Positions 1 through 7,095 of a stretch of DNA of 39,571 bases are shown piece after piece. The stretch spans positions 1-39,571 of the forward strand of contig NZ_JAME01000038.1 in assembly GCF_000521865.1 (NCBI RefSeq). The letters are read 5' to 3'. The translations under genes were made by a program, and so were the position numbers. Origin of the DNA: Roseivivax isoporae LMG 25204. Lineage in GTDB: Bacteria > Pseudomonadota > Alphaproteobacteria > Rhodobacterales > Rhodobacteraceae. Under the pieces are notes generated by a model. That model did not search any database, was not told where the DNA came from, and was given only the letters and a program-made list of their open reading frames with translations. Every line of letters begins with the position of its first letter. Positions within the stretch are counted from its first letter, which is position 1.

Positions 1-452
1 GCGGCGCGGGCCGCTTCCCCGGCCGCGCGGGCCACGTCGCTCACCGTGGCGTCGACCTCGCCCGCCGCGGCGCGGGTCGCCTCGCGCGCGGTCTCCTCCG
101 CGCCCTCTGCCGCCTCGCCGGCCGCGTCCACGGCCGAGGACACCGCCTCGCTCAGGGTGTCGGCGGCGCCGGTCGCGGCGGTCTCGGCCGCGCGCTGCGC
201 CTCCTCGGCGGCCTCGACCGCGTCATCCGCCGCGTCCTCGATCGCGAGCTCCGCATCCTCGACGGCCGCCTCGGTTTCCGCCTCGACCTCGGCCCCGGCG
301 GACGCCAAGTCGTCCGCGGCCTCTTCCGCCGGCGCCGTGTCCTCGGCGGAAGGCGCCGGCAACGCCTCGTCCGTCTCCTGCGGGCGCAGGAACAGCGCCC
401 ACGCCCCGATGAGCACCACGATGACCGCCGCGATCCAACCCGCACTCCGCAT
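1..452 (-). CDS. Ala/Glu-rich membrane-anchored hypothetical protein (3' end beyond window)
   Basis: The minus-strand frame is open from an ATG at 452 to the window edge, about 150 codons, with no stop. Residues 4-20 (GWIAAVIVVLIGAWALF) form one N-terminal membrane segment. The rest is almost entirely Ala, Glu, Asp, Thr and Val in short repeating blocks such as EAAE, DAVE and EETAREATRAAAGE, as in amphipathic apolipoprotein-like or stalk proteins. GGAAGGA lies about 9 nt before this ATG, while an in-frame ATG at 461 sits too close to it. The membrane anchor and strongly acidic repeats suggest a periplasmic or envelope-spanning stalk. No enzymatic motif is visible. I do not recognise a named family, and the missing C-terminus may carry the informative domain. 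It is transcribed divergently from infC. Confidence 0.6.
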   Translation of the reverse strand, partial: MRSAGWIAAVIVVLIGAWALFLRPQETDEALPAPSAEDTAPAEEAADDLASAGAEVEAETEAAVEDAELAIEDAADDAVEAAEEAQRAAETAATGAADTLSEAVSSAVDAAGEAAEGAEETAREATRAAAGEVDATVSDVARAAGEAARA

Positions 453-581
453 CCGCACCATTCCTTCCGTCACGTGTTCCGTCACGGCGCGCGTCCGGCG
501 CGCGCCTCTCGGTCGTGCACATGGGGTGCCGGGAGCGCCAGACAACCGCGCCCCGCGCGGTCGTGAGCCATGTTTTGCCGC

Positions 582-610
582 TTGAAACCGGGGAGTGGCG
601 AAGTTACCTT
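582..610 (+). promoter_or_regulatory. Candidate sigma70 promoter of infC
   Basis: TTGAAA (582-587), a 17-bp spacer and TACCTT (605-610) form a housekeeping-type promoter with a good -35 and a poor -10. Transcription would begin near 617, leaving a leader of about 30 nt before the proposed AUA start at 649. An in-frame GTG at 595 would lie upstream of the transcript start, which argues against using it. Confidence 0.4.
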
Positions 611-636
611 GCGCCCCTGACTCTCTCAACGATCAC

Positions 637-651
637 AGGAGCCTTGCCATA
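637..651 (+). promoter_or_regulatory. Shine-Dalgarno and AUA start codon of infC
   Basis: AGGAG (637-641) is followed by a 7-nt spacer and ATA (649-651). This is ideal ribosome-binding geometry pointing at a non-AUG codon. The TTG at 644 is out of frame and meets TAG two codons later. The only other upstream in-frame start, GTG at 595, has no comparable spacing and adds 18 residues not expected in IF-3. Confidence 0.65.
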
Positions 652-1191
652 GCCCGCAGACCTCACAACGCGCCGCCCACGCGCGACACCGGCCCCCGCG
701 TCAACGACCGCATCCGCGTGGCCGAAATCCGTCTGATCGGCCCGGACGGGGAGAACGTCGGGGTGGTGACACCCGCGCGTGGCCTCGAACTCGCCGAAGC
801 TGCCGGACTCGACCTCGTCGAGATCTCGCCGAACGCCACTCCACCGGTCTGCAAGATCATGGACTTCGGCAAGTTCAAGTACGAGCAGCAGAAACGCGAG
901 GCCGAGGCGCGCAAGAAGCAGAAGGTGATCGAGGTCAAGGAAGTCAAGTTCCGCCCGAACACCGACACGCACGACTACGAAGTGAAGATGAAGAACGTCG
1001 TGAAGTTCCTCGAACACGGCGACAAGGTGAAGGTGACGCTCCGCTTCCGCGGCCGCGAGATGGCGCACCAGAACCTCGGGCGCGACCTGCTCGAACGCGT
1101 GGCGGAGGACGTGAAGGAAATCGGCAAGGTCGAGAACATGCCGAAGATGGAAGGCCGCCAGATGGTCATGATGATCGGCCCGGTGAAGTAA
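649..1191 (+). CDS. infC: Translation initiation factor IF-3
   Basis: IF-3 binds the 30S subunit, prevents premature 50S joining and proofreads initiator tRNA and start codon. From the ATA at 649 the protein has 180 residues, the length of the E. coli factor. It begins ARRPHN and shows the RVNDRIR segment typical of the family N-domain. The linker is Lys/Glu rich ([16 protein letters not shown]), followed by the C-domain signature [20 protein letters not shown]. Rare AUU-type starts are well known for infC because IF-3 itself discriminates against them, which allows autoregulation; AUA here would work the same way. The usual rpmI-rplT partners do not follow: a terminator comes directly after and fpr faces it on the other strand. 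The gene call is secure; the start codon is inferred from the SD and length. Confidence 0.95.
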   Translation: MARRPHNAPPTRDTGPRVNDRIRVAEIRLIGPDGENVGVVTPARGLELAEAAGLDLVEISPNATPPVCKIMDFGKFKYEQQKREAEARKKQKVIEVKEVKFRPNTDTHDYEVKMKNVVKFLEHGDKVKVTLRFRGREMAHQNLGRDLLERVAEDVKEIGKVENMPKMEGRQMVMMIGPVK

Positions 1192-1236
1192 CGCCGCCGA
1201 ACCACCATCGCGGAACCACACGTTTCCGGAAAGACG

Positions 1237-1260
1237 AAGGGCGCTCTTGGCGCCCTTTTT
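1237..1260 (+). terminator. Rho-independent terminator of infC
   Basis: A perfect 8-bp stem AAGGGCGC / GCGCCCTT (1237-1244 and 1250-1257) has a 5-nt loop and ends in a run of five T (1256-1260), 45 bases after the infC stop. Confidence 0.85.
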
Positions 1261-1281
1261 CGTGTCCGGTCGTCGGAGGTC

Positions 1282-1311
1282 GTGGCGCGGGTCCCGTGCG
1301 GCCCGCGCCAC
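1282..1311 (-). terminator. GC hairpin downstream of fpr
   Basis: A perfect 10-bp stem, GTGGCGCGGG / CCCGCGCCAC (1282-1291 with 1302-1311), lies 12 bases past the fpr stop. No T-run follows on the minus strand, so it may stabilise the mRNA end or act with the nearby infC hairpin rather than terminate alone. Confidence 0.4.
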
Positions 1312-1323
1312 GACGAAAAGAGG

Positions 1324-2178
1324 TCAGTCGAGGAAGGCCTTCTCGACCACGTAGTGGCGCGGCGCGGAATTCGCGCCCTCTTCGAGTCCGTAGCCCTCGA
1401 GCAGTTCCTTGATCTCGAGGTTGAAGGCGAGGTTGCCGCAGACCATGGCGCGGTCGCGCTCGGGGCTCATGGGCTCGACGCCCAGGTCCTCGAACACCTT
1501 GCCCGAGCGCATGAGATCGGTGATGCGGCCCATGGTCGGGCTCTGCTCGCGCGTCGTGGTCGGGTAATAGCGCAGCTTGGCGAGGTTCTCGGTCCCGATC
1601 AGCTCGGCCAGCAGTTCGTCGTTGCGGATCGTCTCGATCAGCTCGGCGCCGTAGGCGAGCTCGCCCACCTCGCGGCAGGTGTGGGTCAGGATGACCTCGT
1701 CGTAATCCTCGTAGGTCTGCGGATCGCGCAGCAGCGACGCGAAGGGCGCGATGCCCGTGCCGGTGGCGAAGAGCCAGAGCCGCTTGCCCGGCAGCAGCGC
1801 GTCGTGCACCAGCGTGCCCACCGGCTTCGGCCGCAGGATGATCTCGTCGCCGGGCTGGATGTGCTGCAGCTTCGAGGTCAGCGGGCCGTCCTGCACCTTG
1901 ATCGAGTAGAACTCGAGCTCCTCGTCCCAGGAGGGCGAGGCGATGGAATAGGCGCGCAGCAGCGGTTTCTGCTTGCCGGTGGCGGGATCGGGATCGCCCA
2001 TGAGGCCGATCATCACGAACTCGCCCGAGCGGAACCGCAGCGAGGCCGGGCGCGACACCCGGAACGAGAACAGCCTGTCGGTCCAGTGCCGCACCGATGT
2101 CACGGTCTGCGCGTCGGGGAGGGTCGGTTTGTTCACGGGTTTCGCCTGCGCGTCTGTCACGGGTCTCTGCTCTGTCAT
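1324..2178 (-). CDS. fpr: Ferredoxin-NADP reductase
   Basis: This FAD enzyme exchanges electrons between NADPH and ferredoxin or flavodoxin. From the ATG at 2178 it has 284 residues. The FAD motif RAYSIAS and the NADP-site segment GTGIAPFASLLRD are visible, and the C-terminus ends VVEKAFLD as in bacterial plant-type reductases. The chosen start has GAGGA 6 nt upstream. A further in-frame ATG at 2229 adds MYANKMAAPF, which is not family-like and lies inside the probable promoter. The gene sits 94 bases downstream of the cys operon on the same strand. CysI here has no attached flavoprotein subunit, so I infer that Fpr plus ferredoxin may feed sulfite reduction. Its own upstream dyad suggests separate control as well. 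Confidence 0.92.
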   Translation of the reverse strand: MTEQRPVTDAQAKPVNKPTLPDAQTVTSVRHWTDRLFSFRVSRPASLRFRSGEFVMIGLMGDPDPATGKQKPLLRAYSIASPSWDEELEFYSIKVQDGPLTSKLQHIQPGDEIILRPKPVGTLVHDALLPGKRLWLFATGTGIAPFASLLRDPQTYEDYDEVILTHTCREVGELAYGAELIETIRNDELLAELIGTENLAKLRYYPTTTREQSPTMGRITDLMRSGKVFEDLGVEPMSPERDRAMVCGNLAFNLEIKELLEGYGLEEGANSAPRHYVVEKAFLD

Positions 2179-2214
2179 GTCACATCCTCGCGGGCGCTGA
2201 AAGGGCGCCGCCAT

Positions 2215-2230
2215 TTTGTTAGCATACAAA
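2215..2230. promoter_or_regulatory. Inverted repeat upstream of fpr
   Basis: TTTGTTAGCATACAAA is a dyad with 5-bp arms TTTGT/ACAAA around a 6-bp AT-rich core, in an otherwise GC-rich gap. On the minus strand it overlaps TATGCT, a possible -10. No convincing -35 is present at the right distance, as in activator-dependent promoters. The regulator is unknown. Confidence 0.3.
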
Positions 2231-2272
2231 CAAGTTTCAGGAAAGCGCGACGTGATGCCGCGCGGGCCCGGA

Positions 2273-2665
2273 TCAGCCCCGGATGCGCGCCTGGTAGTCG
2301 TGCGCGCGCCAGTCGGCGCGGGCCATCCACTGGTCCTCGGGCTGCCGCTCGGCCAGATCGTCGGCGATCTCGACCTCGTCGAAACCCGCGCGCCGCGCCA
2401 TGGCGTACTGGTCGGCGATCACGTGGCCCTGCGCCCGAAGCCGCCCGCGATAGCCGCGCAGACGCAGGAGCCGCGCCAGCGTGAAGCCGCGCCCGTCCGA
2501 GAAGGAGGGGAAGGCCACCCGGACCATGCGGACCGACCCGAGCCGGTCCGCCACCTCGGGCGCGTCGAGGTCGGCGTCGGAGGCAAGGTCCAGCGCCTCG
2601 GCGCCCTCGAACCCGTCCGTCCAGTCGTCGGGGCCGAAGCCCCTGTCGGTCACGATCACGCTCAT
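2273..2665 (-). CDS. DUF934 family protein, cys-operon partner
   Basis: The protein has 130 residues. DUF934 proteins are small and of unproven biochemical role, and are typically encoded next to cysH/cysI in proteobacteria; some annotations call them oxidoreductase-like. The recognisable segments are VRMVRVAFPSFSDGRGFTLA and LRLRGYRGRLRAQGHVIADQ, which contain the family's conserved F-x-D-G-R-G and G-Y-x-G-x-L-R-A-x-G-x-V motifs. Its ATG overlaps the cysH stop in an ATGA, implying translational coupling. It is the last gene of the cys operon before fpr. Family assignment is confident; function is not established. Confidence 0.85.
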   Translation of the reverse strand: MSVIVTDRGFGPDDWTDGFEGAEALDLASDADLDAPEVADRLGSVRMVRVAFPSFSDGRGFTLARLLRLRGYRGRLRAQGHVIADQYAMARRAGFDEVEIADDLAERQPEDQWMARADWRAHDYQARIRG

Positions 2666-3459
2666 GCCCGTTCTCCCGTTCTCGCGGCGCGTCCGTCGAT
2701 GAAGTGGATGCCGCATTCGTCCTTGTCCTGCCCGCGCCAGCGTCCCGCGCGCGGATCCTCGCCCTCGGCCACCTTCGTGGTGCAGGGCTGGCACCCGATC
2801 GACGGGTAGCCCTGCGCCACCAGAGGATGCCGGGGCAGGCGGTTCTCGTCCATGTAGGCGCGCACGTCCTCTGGCGCCCAGTGCGCCAGCGGGTTCACCT
2901 TGATCCGGCCCGTCGCCTCCTCGAGCTCGAAGAAGTCGAGCGCGGCGCGGCGGCCGGACTGGTAACGCTTGCGCCCCGTGATCCAGCCGTCGAACCCCTC
3001 GAGCGCGGTCTCGAGCGGCACGGTCTTGCGCAGCGCGCAGCACGCGTCCGGGTCCGAGAAGCGCAGCGCGCCGTAGGGATCGCGCGCCTTGAGCGTCTCC
3101 TCGTCGGTGCGCAGGATGCGCACGTCGCGCAGGCCCAGCCGCTCGGCCACCTCCGCCTGGTAGACCAGCGTCTCGGCGAAGAGAAGGCGGGTGTCGATGA
3201 ACAGGACCGGCGTCCGGCGGTCGACCATCGCCACGAGGTGCAGCAGCGCCACCGATTCCGCGCCGAAGCTCGAGACCATGGCGATGCGCCCGGCCTCGGG
3301 GTCGTTCAGCGCCCCGCGCAGGACGTCCGTCGCGCCGTGATGCCGGTAGCGCGCGTTGAGCTTCGCCACCCGGTCGCGCAGCGCGGCCATCCGGTCCCCG
3401 TCCGGGCCCGGGGTCGGGGTCCCGGCATCGGGGTCGGGTCTGATCGGATCAAGCCGCAT
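2662..3459 (-). CDS. cysH: Assimilatory adenylyl-sulfate (APS) reductase
   Basis: The enzyme reduces APS to sulfite using thioredoxin in cytoplasmic sulfate assimilation. It has 265 residues in the PAPS-reductase fold. The 4Fe-4S cysteines that separate APS from PAPS reductases are present: a CC pair at 140-141 and CxxC at 223-226. The C-terminal catalytic ECGIH motif has its Cys at 249. The substrate loop SSFGAES lies near residue 63. The first 20 or so residues are Pro/Asp/Gly rich and may be a dispensable tail; the start at 3459 overlaps the end of cysI by 11 bases. DUF934 follows in an ATGA overlap. No ATP sulfurylase gene is in the window, so APS supply must be encoded elsewhere. Confidence 0.95.
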   Translation of the reverse strand: MRLDPIRPDPDAGTPTPGPDGDRMAALRDRVAKLNARYRHHGATDVLRGALNDPEAGRIAMVSSFGAESVALLHLVAMVDRRTPVLFIDTRLLFAETLVYQAEVAERLGLRDVRILRTDEETLKARDPYGALRFSDPDACCALRKTVPLETALEGFDGWITGRKRYQSGRRAALDFFELEEATGRIKVNPLAHWAPEDVRAYMDENRLPRHPLVAQGYPSIGCQPCTTKVAEGEDPRAGRWRGQDKDECGIHFIDGRAARTGERA

Positions 3460-5137
3460 CTGCCCGTGCCTCGTCTTTCGACGTGCCCTTGGCGGGGTAG
3501 AGCGCCGCCTTGAACGGCCCCATGCCCACCCGGCGATAGGTCTCGAGGAACGTCTCGCCGGGGCCCTCGCGCTCGGAGAGGTAGGTGGTCACGATGGTCT
3601 CGATCGCCGGCACGATCTCCTCGGCCGAGAAGCCGGGGCCGGTGCGCTCGCCGAGCGCCGCATCCTGCGTGTGATCGCCGCCAAGCGTGATCTGGTAGTT
3701 CTCGACGCCCGCGCGGTCGAGCCCGAGGATGCCGATATGGCCCACGTGGTGATGGCCGCAGGCGTTGATGCAGCCCGAGATCTTGATCTTGAGCGCGCCG
3801 ATCTCGTGCTCGATCTTCAGCTCGTCGAAGCGCGTCGCGATCTCCTGCGCGATGGGGATCGACCGCGCCGTGGCGAGCGCGCAGTAATCCATGCCCGGGC
3901 AGGCGATGATGTCCGACACGAGCCCGATATTCGCGGTGGCCAGGCCGTGCGCGCGCAGGATGGCGTGCAGCTCCGGCAGGTCGGACTTGTGCACGTGCGG
4001 CAGCACCACGTTCTGCTCGTGGCTGATGCGCAGCTCGTCGTGGCCGAACCGTTCGGCCAGGTCCGCCATCACGCGCATCTGCTCGGCGGTGGCGTCGCCC
4101 GGCGTCGCGCCGTGCGCCTTGAGGCTGATCTCGACGATGGCATAGCCCGGCGCGCGGTGGGCGCTCAGGTTCGTGTCGGCCCAGGCGCGGAACACCGGGT
4201 CGGCATCGCGCGCGGCGTCGTAGGCGTCGGTCGGCGCGTTGCGGAACGCGGGCGCGGCGAACTGCGCCTCGATCCCGCGCAGGAGCTCGAGGTCGACGCC
4301 CGAGAACTGCGGCCGGACTTCGGCAAAGCGCGCCTCGACCATCTCGCGGATCGCGTCGATCCCGTGCTCGTGCACGGTGATCTTGATGCGGGCCTTGTAC
4401 TTGTTGTCGCGCCGGCCGAGCAGGTTCCACACCGACACGATGGCCTCGAGATAGGGCAGCAGGTCCGCCTGCGACACGAAGCCGTTGATGACCTTGCCGA
4501 TCATCGGCGTCCGGCCGAGGCCGCCGCCCACCAGCACCGCGTAGCCGATCTCGCCCGCGTCGTTCCGGACGATGCGCAGGCCGATGTCGTGCGCCGCCGT
4601 CACCGCGCGGTCGTTGGGCGCGCCGGTCACGGCGATCTTGAACTTGCGCGGCAGGAACTGGAATTCCGGGTGGTCGGTCGACCATTGCCGGATCAGCTCG
4701 GCCACCGGGCGCGGATCCGCGATCTCGTCGGCGGCGGCGCCGGCGAAATGGTCCGCGGTGACGTTGCGGATCGTGTTGCCCGAGGTCTGGATCGCGTGCA
4801 TGCCGACCTCGGCCAGCGCGTCCAGCATGTCCGGCACGTCGCGCAGTTCGGGCCAGTTGTACTGGATGTTCTGCCGCGTGGTGAAGTGGCCGTAGCCCTT
4901 GTCCCAGCGCTCGGCGAGATAGGCGAGCTGGCGCATCTTGGCGCTGTCGAGCGTGCCGTAGGGGATCGCCACCCGCAGCATGTAGGCATGGAGCTGCAGG
5001 TAGAGGCCGTTCATCAGCCGGAGCGGCCGGAACTCCTCCTCGGTCAGCGATCCGTCGATGCGGCGCTCCACCTGGGCGCGGAACTGGCGGTTCCGCTCGG
5101 CCACGAAGGCGGCGTCGAACTCGTCATAGCGGTACAT
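3449..5137 (-). CDS. cysI: Siroheme sulfite (nitrite/sulfite) reductase hemoprotein
   Basis: The enzyme carries out the six-electron reduction of sulfite to sulfide. It has 562 residues with the duplicated ferredoxin-like and siroheme/4Fe-4S domains. The coupled siroheme-cluster cysteines are Cys413 and Cys419 (CPGMDYC) and Cys456 and Cys460 (CINAC). The N-terminal half has the substrate-side segment HFTTRQNIQYNW. The start has GAGGA 7 nt upstream. There is no CysJ flavoprotein gene in the cluster, so the protein is probably ferredoxin-dependent; fpr downstream fits this. Nitrite reductase is the alternative reading of the family, but the operon with cysH and cysG favours sulfite. Confidence 0.93.
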   Translation of the reverse strand: MYRYDEFDAAFVAERNRQFRAQVERRIDGSLTEEEFRPLRLMNGLYLQLHAYMLRVAIPYGTLDSAKMRQLAYLAERWDKGYGHFTTRQNIQYNWPELRDVPDMLDALAEVGMHAIQTSGNTIRNVTADHFAGAAADEIADPRPVAELIRQWSTDHPEFQFLPRKFKIAVTGAPNDRAVTAAHDIGLRIVRNDAGEIGYAVLVGGGLGRTPMIGKVINGFVSQADLLPYLEAIVSVWNLLGRRDNKYKARIKITVHEHGIDAIREMVEARFAEVRPQFSGVDLELLRGIEAQFAAPAFRNAPTDAYDAARDADPVFRAWADTNLSAHRAPGYAIVEISLKAHGATPGDATAEQMRVMADLAERFGHDELRISHEQNVVLPHVHKSDLPELHAILRAHGLATANIGLVSDIIACPGMDYCALATARSIPIAQEIATRFDELKIEHEIGALKIKISGCINACGHHHVGHIGILGLDRAGVENYQITLGGDHTQDAALGERTGPGFSAEEIVPAIETIVTTYLSEREGPGETFLETYRRVGMGPFKAALYPAKGTSKDEARADAA

Positions 5138-5194
5138 GGCTCTCTCCTCGGGCCCGGCGCGCGACGCGCGGCCCTGATCGCTCTGTGGGATGTC

Positions 5195-5494
5195 TCAGGC
5201 GTCGGCCTGCTTGCCGTGGAACCGGTTCGACGGCCCGGTGCGGCGGAACGCCTCGCGGAAATGCACGGGCTCTGGTCCCGCATCGCCGGGCGCCATGTCG
5301 GCGAGGTAGACGCCCACGACCTCGGACGTGCGCTTCTCCGCCTCGATCAGGCGGATCTGCGCGTCGGCCTCGTCGGTCAGAAGCTCGGCCTCGGACAGCC
5401 GGCGCGTCCAGCTGCCATCCTCGGCGAGGTAGACGACGTCACCCTCGAGAAGCGCGTTCGCGGTGACGACCTTGGGGGTGAAGGGACGGGGCAT
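5195..5494 (-). CDS. DUF2849 family protein, sulfite-reductase associated
   Basis: This 99-residue protein begins MPRPFTPKVVTANALLEGDVVYL, a pattern typical of DUF2849. Family members are short alphaproteobacterial proteins encoded beside cysG and cysI, and their function has not been established. The start codon shares one base with the cysG stop (TGATG), so translation is coupled. It lies between the siroheme synthase and the siroheme enzyme, which suggests a role in siroheme delivery or enzyme assembly. That role is inferred from position only. Confidence 0.85.
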   Translation of the reverse strand: MPRPFTPKVVTANALLEGDVVYLAEDGSWTRRLSEAELLTDEADAQIRLIEAEKRTSEVVGVYLADMAPGDAGPEPVHFREAFRRTGPSNRFHGKQADA

Positions 5495-6945
5495 CAGAGC
5501 GCCTCCTGCGTTGCGTGTGTCGCGCGGCCGGACGCGGCGTCCGGCGCAAGGGAAGGGGGTGCGGCCAGGGCCGCCTCGGCCGCCCGCGGCGCGAGCCCGT
5601 AGAGGACCAGCGCGGGCCCGGCGAGGCCGGCCTCGGCGATCGCGCCGGGCAGCGCGTCGAGCGTGGTCGCCAGCACCCGCTGGTCGGCCCGGCTCGCGTT
5701 CTCGACCACCGTCACCGGCGTCGCGCGGTCGGCGCCGTGCATGATGAGCCGCCCCTGGATGAAGCGCGCGGCGCGCTTGCCCATGTAGATCGCGGCGACG
5801 CCCCCTGGCGCGGCCAGCGCGCGCCAGTCCTGCTCGGCGAAGCCCTTCATGTCGTGCCCGGTCAGGAACCGCACCGAGGCGTTGCGCCCGCGCCGCGTCA
5901 GGCTCTGCCCGATGGCCGCGACCGAGGCCGAGGCCGCGGTGATGCCGGGCACCACATGCCAGGACACGCCCGCGGCGTCGCAGGCCTCGATCTCCTCGTC
6001 CAGCCGTCCGAACACCGTGGGGTCGCCGCCCTTGAGGCGCACCACCTGCGCGCCCTCCTGCGCGTGCTTCACGATCAGCGCGTCGATCTCGCCCTGCGTC
6101 ATGGACGGGCCGAACCCTTCCTTGCCGGCATCGATCATCACCGCCTCGCGGCGGGCGAGCTCGAGGATCTCGGGCGCGACCAGCCGGTCGTGGATCACCA
6201 CGTCCGCGGTGTCGAGCGCGCGGCGCGCCTTCAGGGTCAGAAGTTCCGGGTCGCCCGGTCCCGCGCCGACGAAGGCCACGTGCCCCGGTGCGTCCTCGGC
6301 CGCCCGGTGGCGGGCGAGGAGACGCTCGAGCGCTGCCTGGGCGGCCGCCTCGGCATCGGCGTCCTCGGCCGCGTCGGCCGCGCGCGGACCCTCGGCGAAA
6401 TAGTAGTCGGCCCAGAAATCGCGCCGGCGCCGGCCCATGGGCAGCGCCTCGGCCGCGCGGCGGAACGCCTTGCCCACCCGGGCCAGGAGGCCCAGCCGTG
6501 CCGGCAGCCGCGCCTCGAGATCGGCCTTGATCGCGCGGGCGAGGACCGGGGCCGCGCCCTCGGTGCCGATGGCGACGGTGACCGGGTCGCGGTCGACGAT
6601 GGCGGGGGTGATGAACTGGCTGTCCGCCAGGTTGTCGACGACGTTGACGAGCGCGCCGTCGGCGCGCGCGATGGCCGAGGTGCGCGCGTCCTCGGCGGCA
6701 TCCTCGTCCGCGGCATAGAAGAGCACCGCGCAGAGCGCGTCGCCCGGCGCCATGGCGCGGCGCACGAGCCGCAGGCGCCCGGCCTCCGCCCACGCGGCGA
6801 TCTCGGGCGCGGCGTCCTCGGCGAACACCGTCAGGTGCGCCTCGGTCTTGAGCAGGAGCCGCAGCTTGGCCAGCGCGGCCTCGCCGCCGCCGGACAGCAC
6901 CACGCGCCGCCCGGCGAGCGCCACGAAGATCGGAAAATGTTGCAT
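5494..6945 (-). CDS. cysG: Siroheme synthase (uroporphyrinogen-III methyltransferase / precorrin-2 dehydrogenase)
   Basis: The protein makes siroheme for CysI. It has 483 residues. The N-terminal dehydrogenase/ferrochelatase module (1 to about 200) opens with a Rossmann loop, VVLSGGGEAALAKLRLLLK; the usual VGGG is SGGG here. The C-terminal SUMT module, from about residue 220, has the SAM motifs VGAGPGDPELLTLKA and VVRLKGGDP. An Ala/Asp-rich linker joins the two, and an Ala-rich tail follows. The start at 6945 has GGAGG 7 nt upstream. It is the first gene of the cys operon and diverges from the Lrp-type regulator at 7096. Confidence 0.93.
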   Translation of the reverse strand: MQHFPIFVALAGRRVVLSGGGEAALAKLRLLLKTEAHLTVFAEDAAPEIAAWAEAGRLRLVRRAMAPGDALCAVLFYAADEDAAEDARTSAIARADGALVNVVDNLADSQFITPAIVDRDPVTVAIGTEGAAPVLARAIKADLEARLPARLGLLARVGKAFRRAAEALPMGRRRRDFWADYYFAEGPRAADAAEDADAEAAAQAALERLLARHRAAEDAPGHVAFVGAGPGDPELLTLKARRALDTADVVIHDRLVAPEILELARREAVMIDAGKEGFGPSMTQGEIDALIVKHAQEGAQVVRLKGGDPTVFGRLDEEIEACDAAGVSWHVVPGITAASASVAAIGQSLTRRGRNASVRFLTGHDMKGFAEQDWRALAAPGGVAAIYMGKRAARFIQGRLIMHGADRATPVTVVENASRADQRVLATTLDALPGAIAEAGLAGPALVLYGLAPRAAEAALAAPPSLAPDAASGRATHATQEAL

Positions 6946-6985
6946 GGGGCATCCTCCGCCAGGCCGTCGTCACTTGCAGGAGATA

Positions 6986-7042
6986 TAGAATTTTGTCCCG
7001 GTTTCTGGCTAGGGGAGTGGCGAAACAAGGACATTCGTTCTA
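6986..7042. promoter_or_regulatory. Paired inverted TAGAA-TGTCC elements between cysG and the Lrp gene
   Basis: TAGAA-TTT-TGTCC occurs on the plus strand at 6986-6998 and TAGAA-CGAA-TGTCC on the minus strand at 7042-7029. Their centres are about 43 bp apart, roughly four helical turns, in a divergent intergenic region. They are candidate binding sites of the adjacent Lrp/AsnC protein. Confidence 0.35.
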
Positions 7043-7095
7043 AGGAGGGGAGGGGCGATGGTCGATCGTCCGTGAGCATGGAGGCTGGCGGAACG

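Noticed and set aside
46-585. Open plus-strand frame of about 179 codons rich in Ala and Ser
   Set aside because: It is the antisense of the acidic minus-strand coding sequence; the low-complexity composition is a by-product of GC-rich Ala/Glu codons, and it lacks an SD and any family pattern.
595-648. GTG-started extension of IF-3 ([10 protein letters not shown]...)
   Set aside because: It overlaps the predicted promoter, has no conserved IF-3 sequence, and the SD points to the codon at 649.
604-1311. Long minus-strand frame opposite infC
   Set aside because: It is the mirror of infC codons with His/Leu/Val-rich composition, no SD, and infC is certain on the plus strand.
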